Source of the DNA: Gemmatimonadales bacterium UBA4718 | GTDB taxonomy: Bacteria; Gemmatimonadota; Gemmatimonadetes; Gemmatimonadales; Gemmatimonadaceae | Length of the DNA stretch: 6,519 nt | Assembly (NCBI GenBank): GCA_002404375.1 | Contig: DHJO01000218.1 | Location: forward strand, 683-7,201 | Direction of reading: 5' to 3' | Part shown: positions 6,094 to 6,519 of the stretch, one piece after another | Numbering within the stretch: the stretch's first letter is position 1 | How the letters are laid out: each line of letters starts with the position of its first letter | Made by a program: the position numbers and the translations under genes | The notes under the pieces: generated by a model | Told to the model about the DNA's origin: nothing | Databases searched by the model: none | The model's input: only the letters and a program-made list of their open reading frames with translations

Positions 6094-6519
6094 CTATGCC
6101 CAGATCGACGCCTTCTTCGCCCAGGTCGAATCCTTGTACCTCGTCGTGAACGCCTTGGCGGTCTCCTTTAGCGCGGCCGGATCGTGGCTCGCTTTGTACT
6201 TCGACACTCCCGTCCAATAGAGCGCCTCGGACGCAGCATCCGCGTTTGGCAACTTCTCCACGATCTCGCGGAATCTCTTCTCCGCCTCTGCCCACTTTCC
6301 CTGCTTGAAGTCCATCTGCGCGCGGCCGAGCATCAGCTGCCCCAGAAAATCATCGAGCGGGAGAAATCCTTCCGTCCGCCACTGTTCCTCACCATTCGGG
6401 TCGAGCTCGAGCACAGTCGGCGTCCAGTGCGCGTTGTACTTCTCGCCGTAGCGCTGGAAAGCATCCGCATCGTCTTTGACGTGCACGCGTGCTGGTAGAA
6501 AGTTCTCATTCACGAAGCG
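6094..6519 (-). CDS. Thioredoxin-fold protein with C-terminal TPR-like helices, N-terminus outside window
   Basis: The 141 visible residues are the C-terminal part; the frame is open through the window edge. GTG at 6513 is an internal valine rather than a start, because the sequence begins in the middle of a thioredoxin fold (RFVNENFLPARVHVKDD). Residues ~1-60 give the second half of that fold, with the cis-proline motif HWTPTVLELDPNG (Pro34 of the visible part) that packs against the active site. Any CxxC lies outside the window, so redox activity cannot be judged. Residues ~60-141 are helical and TPR-like (GRAQMDFKQGKWAEAEKRF, AASEALYWTGVSKYKAS), ending STWAKKASIWA. This matches a thioredoxin-family type I know from soil bacteria and metagenomes, and the stop lies at the expected end. 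Its role is probably redox or folding; the partner is unknown. Confidence 0.85.
   Translation of the reverse strand, partial: RFVNENFLPARVHVKDDADAFQRYGEKYNAHWTPTVLELDPNGEEQWRTEGFLPLDDFLGQLMLGRAQMDFKQGKWAEAEKRFREIVEKLPNADAASEALYWTGVSKYKASHDPAALKETAKAFTTRYKDSTWAKKASIWA

Noticed and set aside
6511..6513. GTG 6513 as the start of the thioredoxin/TPR gene
   Set aside because: The frame stays open upstream and this start would remove the first half of the thioredoxin fold, so the gene simply runs off the window.

Overview
The window looks like ordinary chromosomal DNA from a GC-rich, free-living Gram-negative bacterium. I infer Gemmatimonadota, or less likely Acidobacteriota. The reasons are a SARP-type regulator fused through a membrane helix to a TPR domain, lipoproteins with lipoboxes, a TolB-like propeller, and a thioredoxin-TPR protein of a kind I associate with those phyla. 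This assignment is a judgement from protein style, not from a search. No rRNA, tRNA, CRISPR array, transposase or phage gene is visible.

Layout, left to right. (1) Positions 1-982, minus strand: the first ~327 residues of an APC-superfamily amino-acid permease, cut by the window edge. (2) 983-1234: a 252-bp intergenic stretch, largely filled by a long imperfect inverted repeat (1034-1239) whose outer 31 bp match 30/31. Its right end crosses the stop codon of the next gene. (3) 1235-2734, minus: a secreted lipoprotein with an N-terminal Cys-His...HGDH motif and a right-handed beta-helix-like body. (4) 2735-2879: a divergent control region with a candidate minus-strand promoter and short direct repeats 22 bp apart. 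(5) 2880-4907, plus: a membrane-anchored SARP/BTAD transcription factor with a TPR domain predicted to lie in the periplasm. (6) 4914-5999, minus: a beta-propeller (PD40/TolB-like) lipoprotein, convergent with the regulator across only 6 bp. (7) 6000-6093: a short spacer with a strong hairpin. (8) 6094-6519, minus: the C-terminal part of a thioredoxin-fold/TPR protein, cut at its N-terminus by the window edge.

How the genes relate. The regulator sits head-to-head with the beta-helix lipoprotein and tail-to-tail with the propeller lipoprotein. Its DNA-binding half should be cytoplasmic and its TPR half periplasmic, so it could act as a one-component sensor of envelope or extracellular conditions that controls one or both exported neighbours. 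That is inference from arrangement only. The permease and the thioredoxin protein look like unrelated neighbours. The least explained element is the inverted repeat at 1034-1239. The overall picture is otherwise conventional, and I see no clear new multi-gene system.
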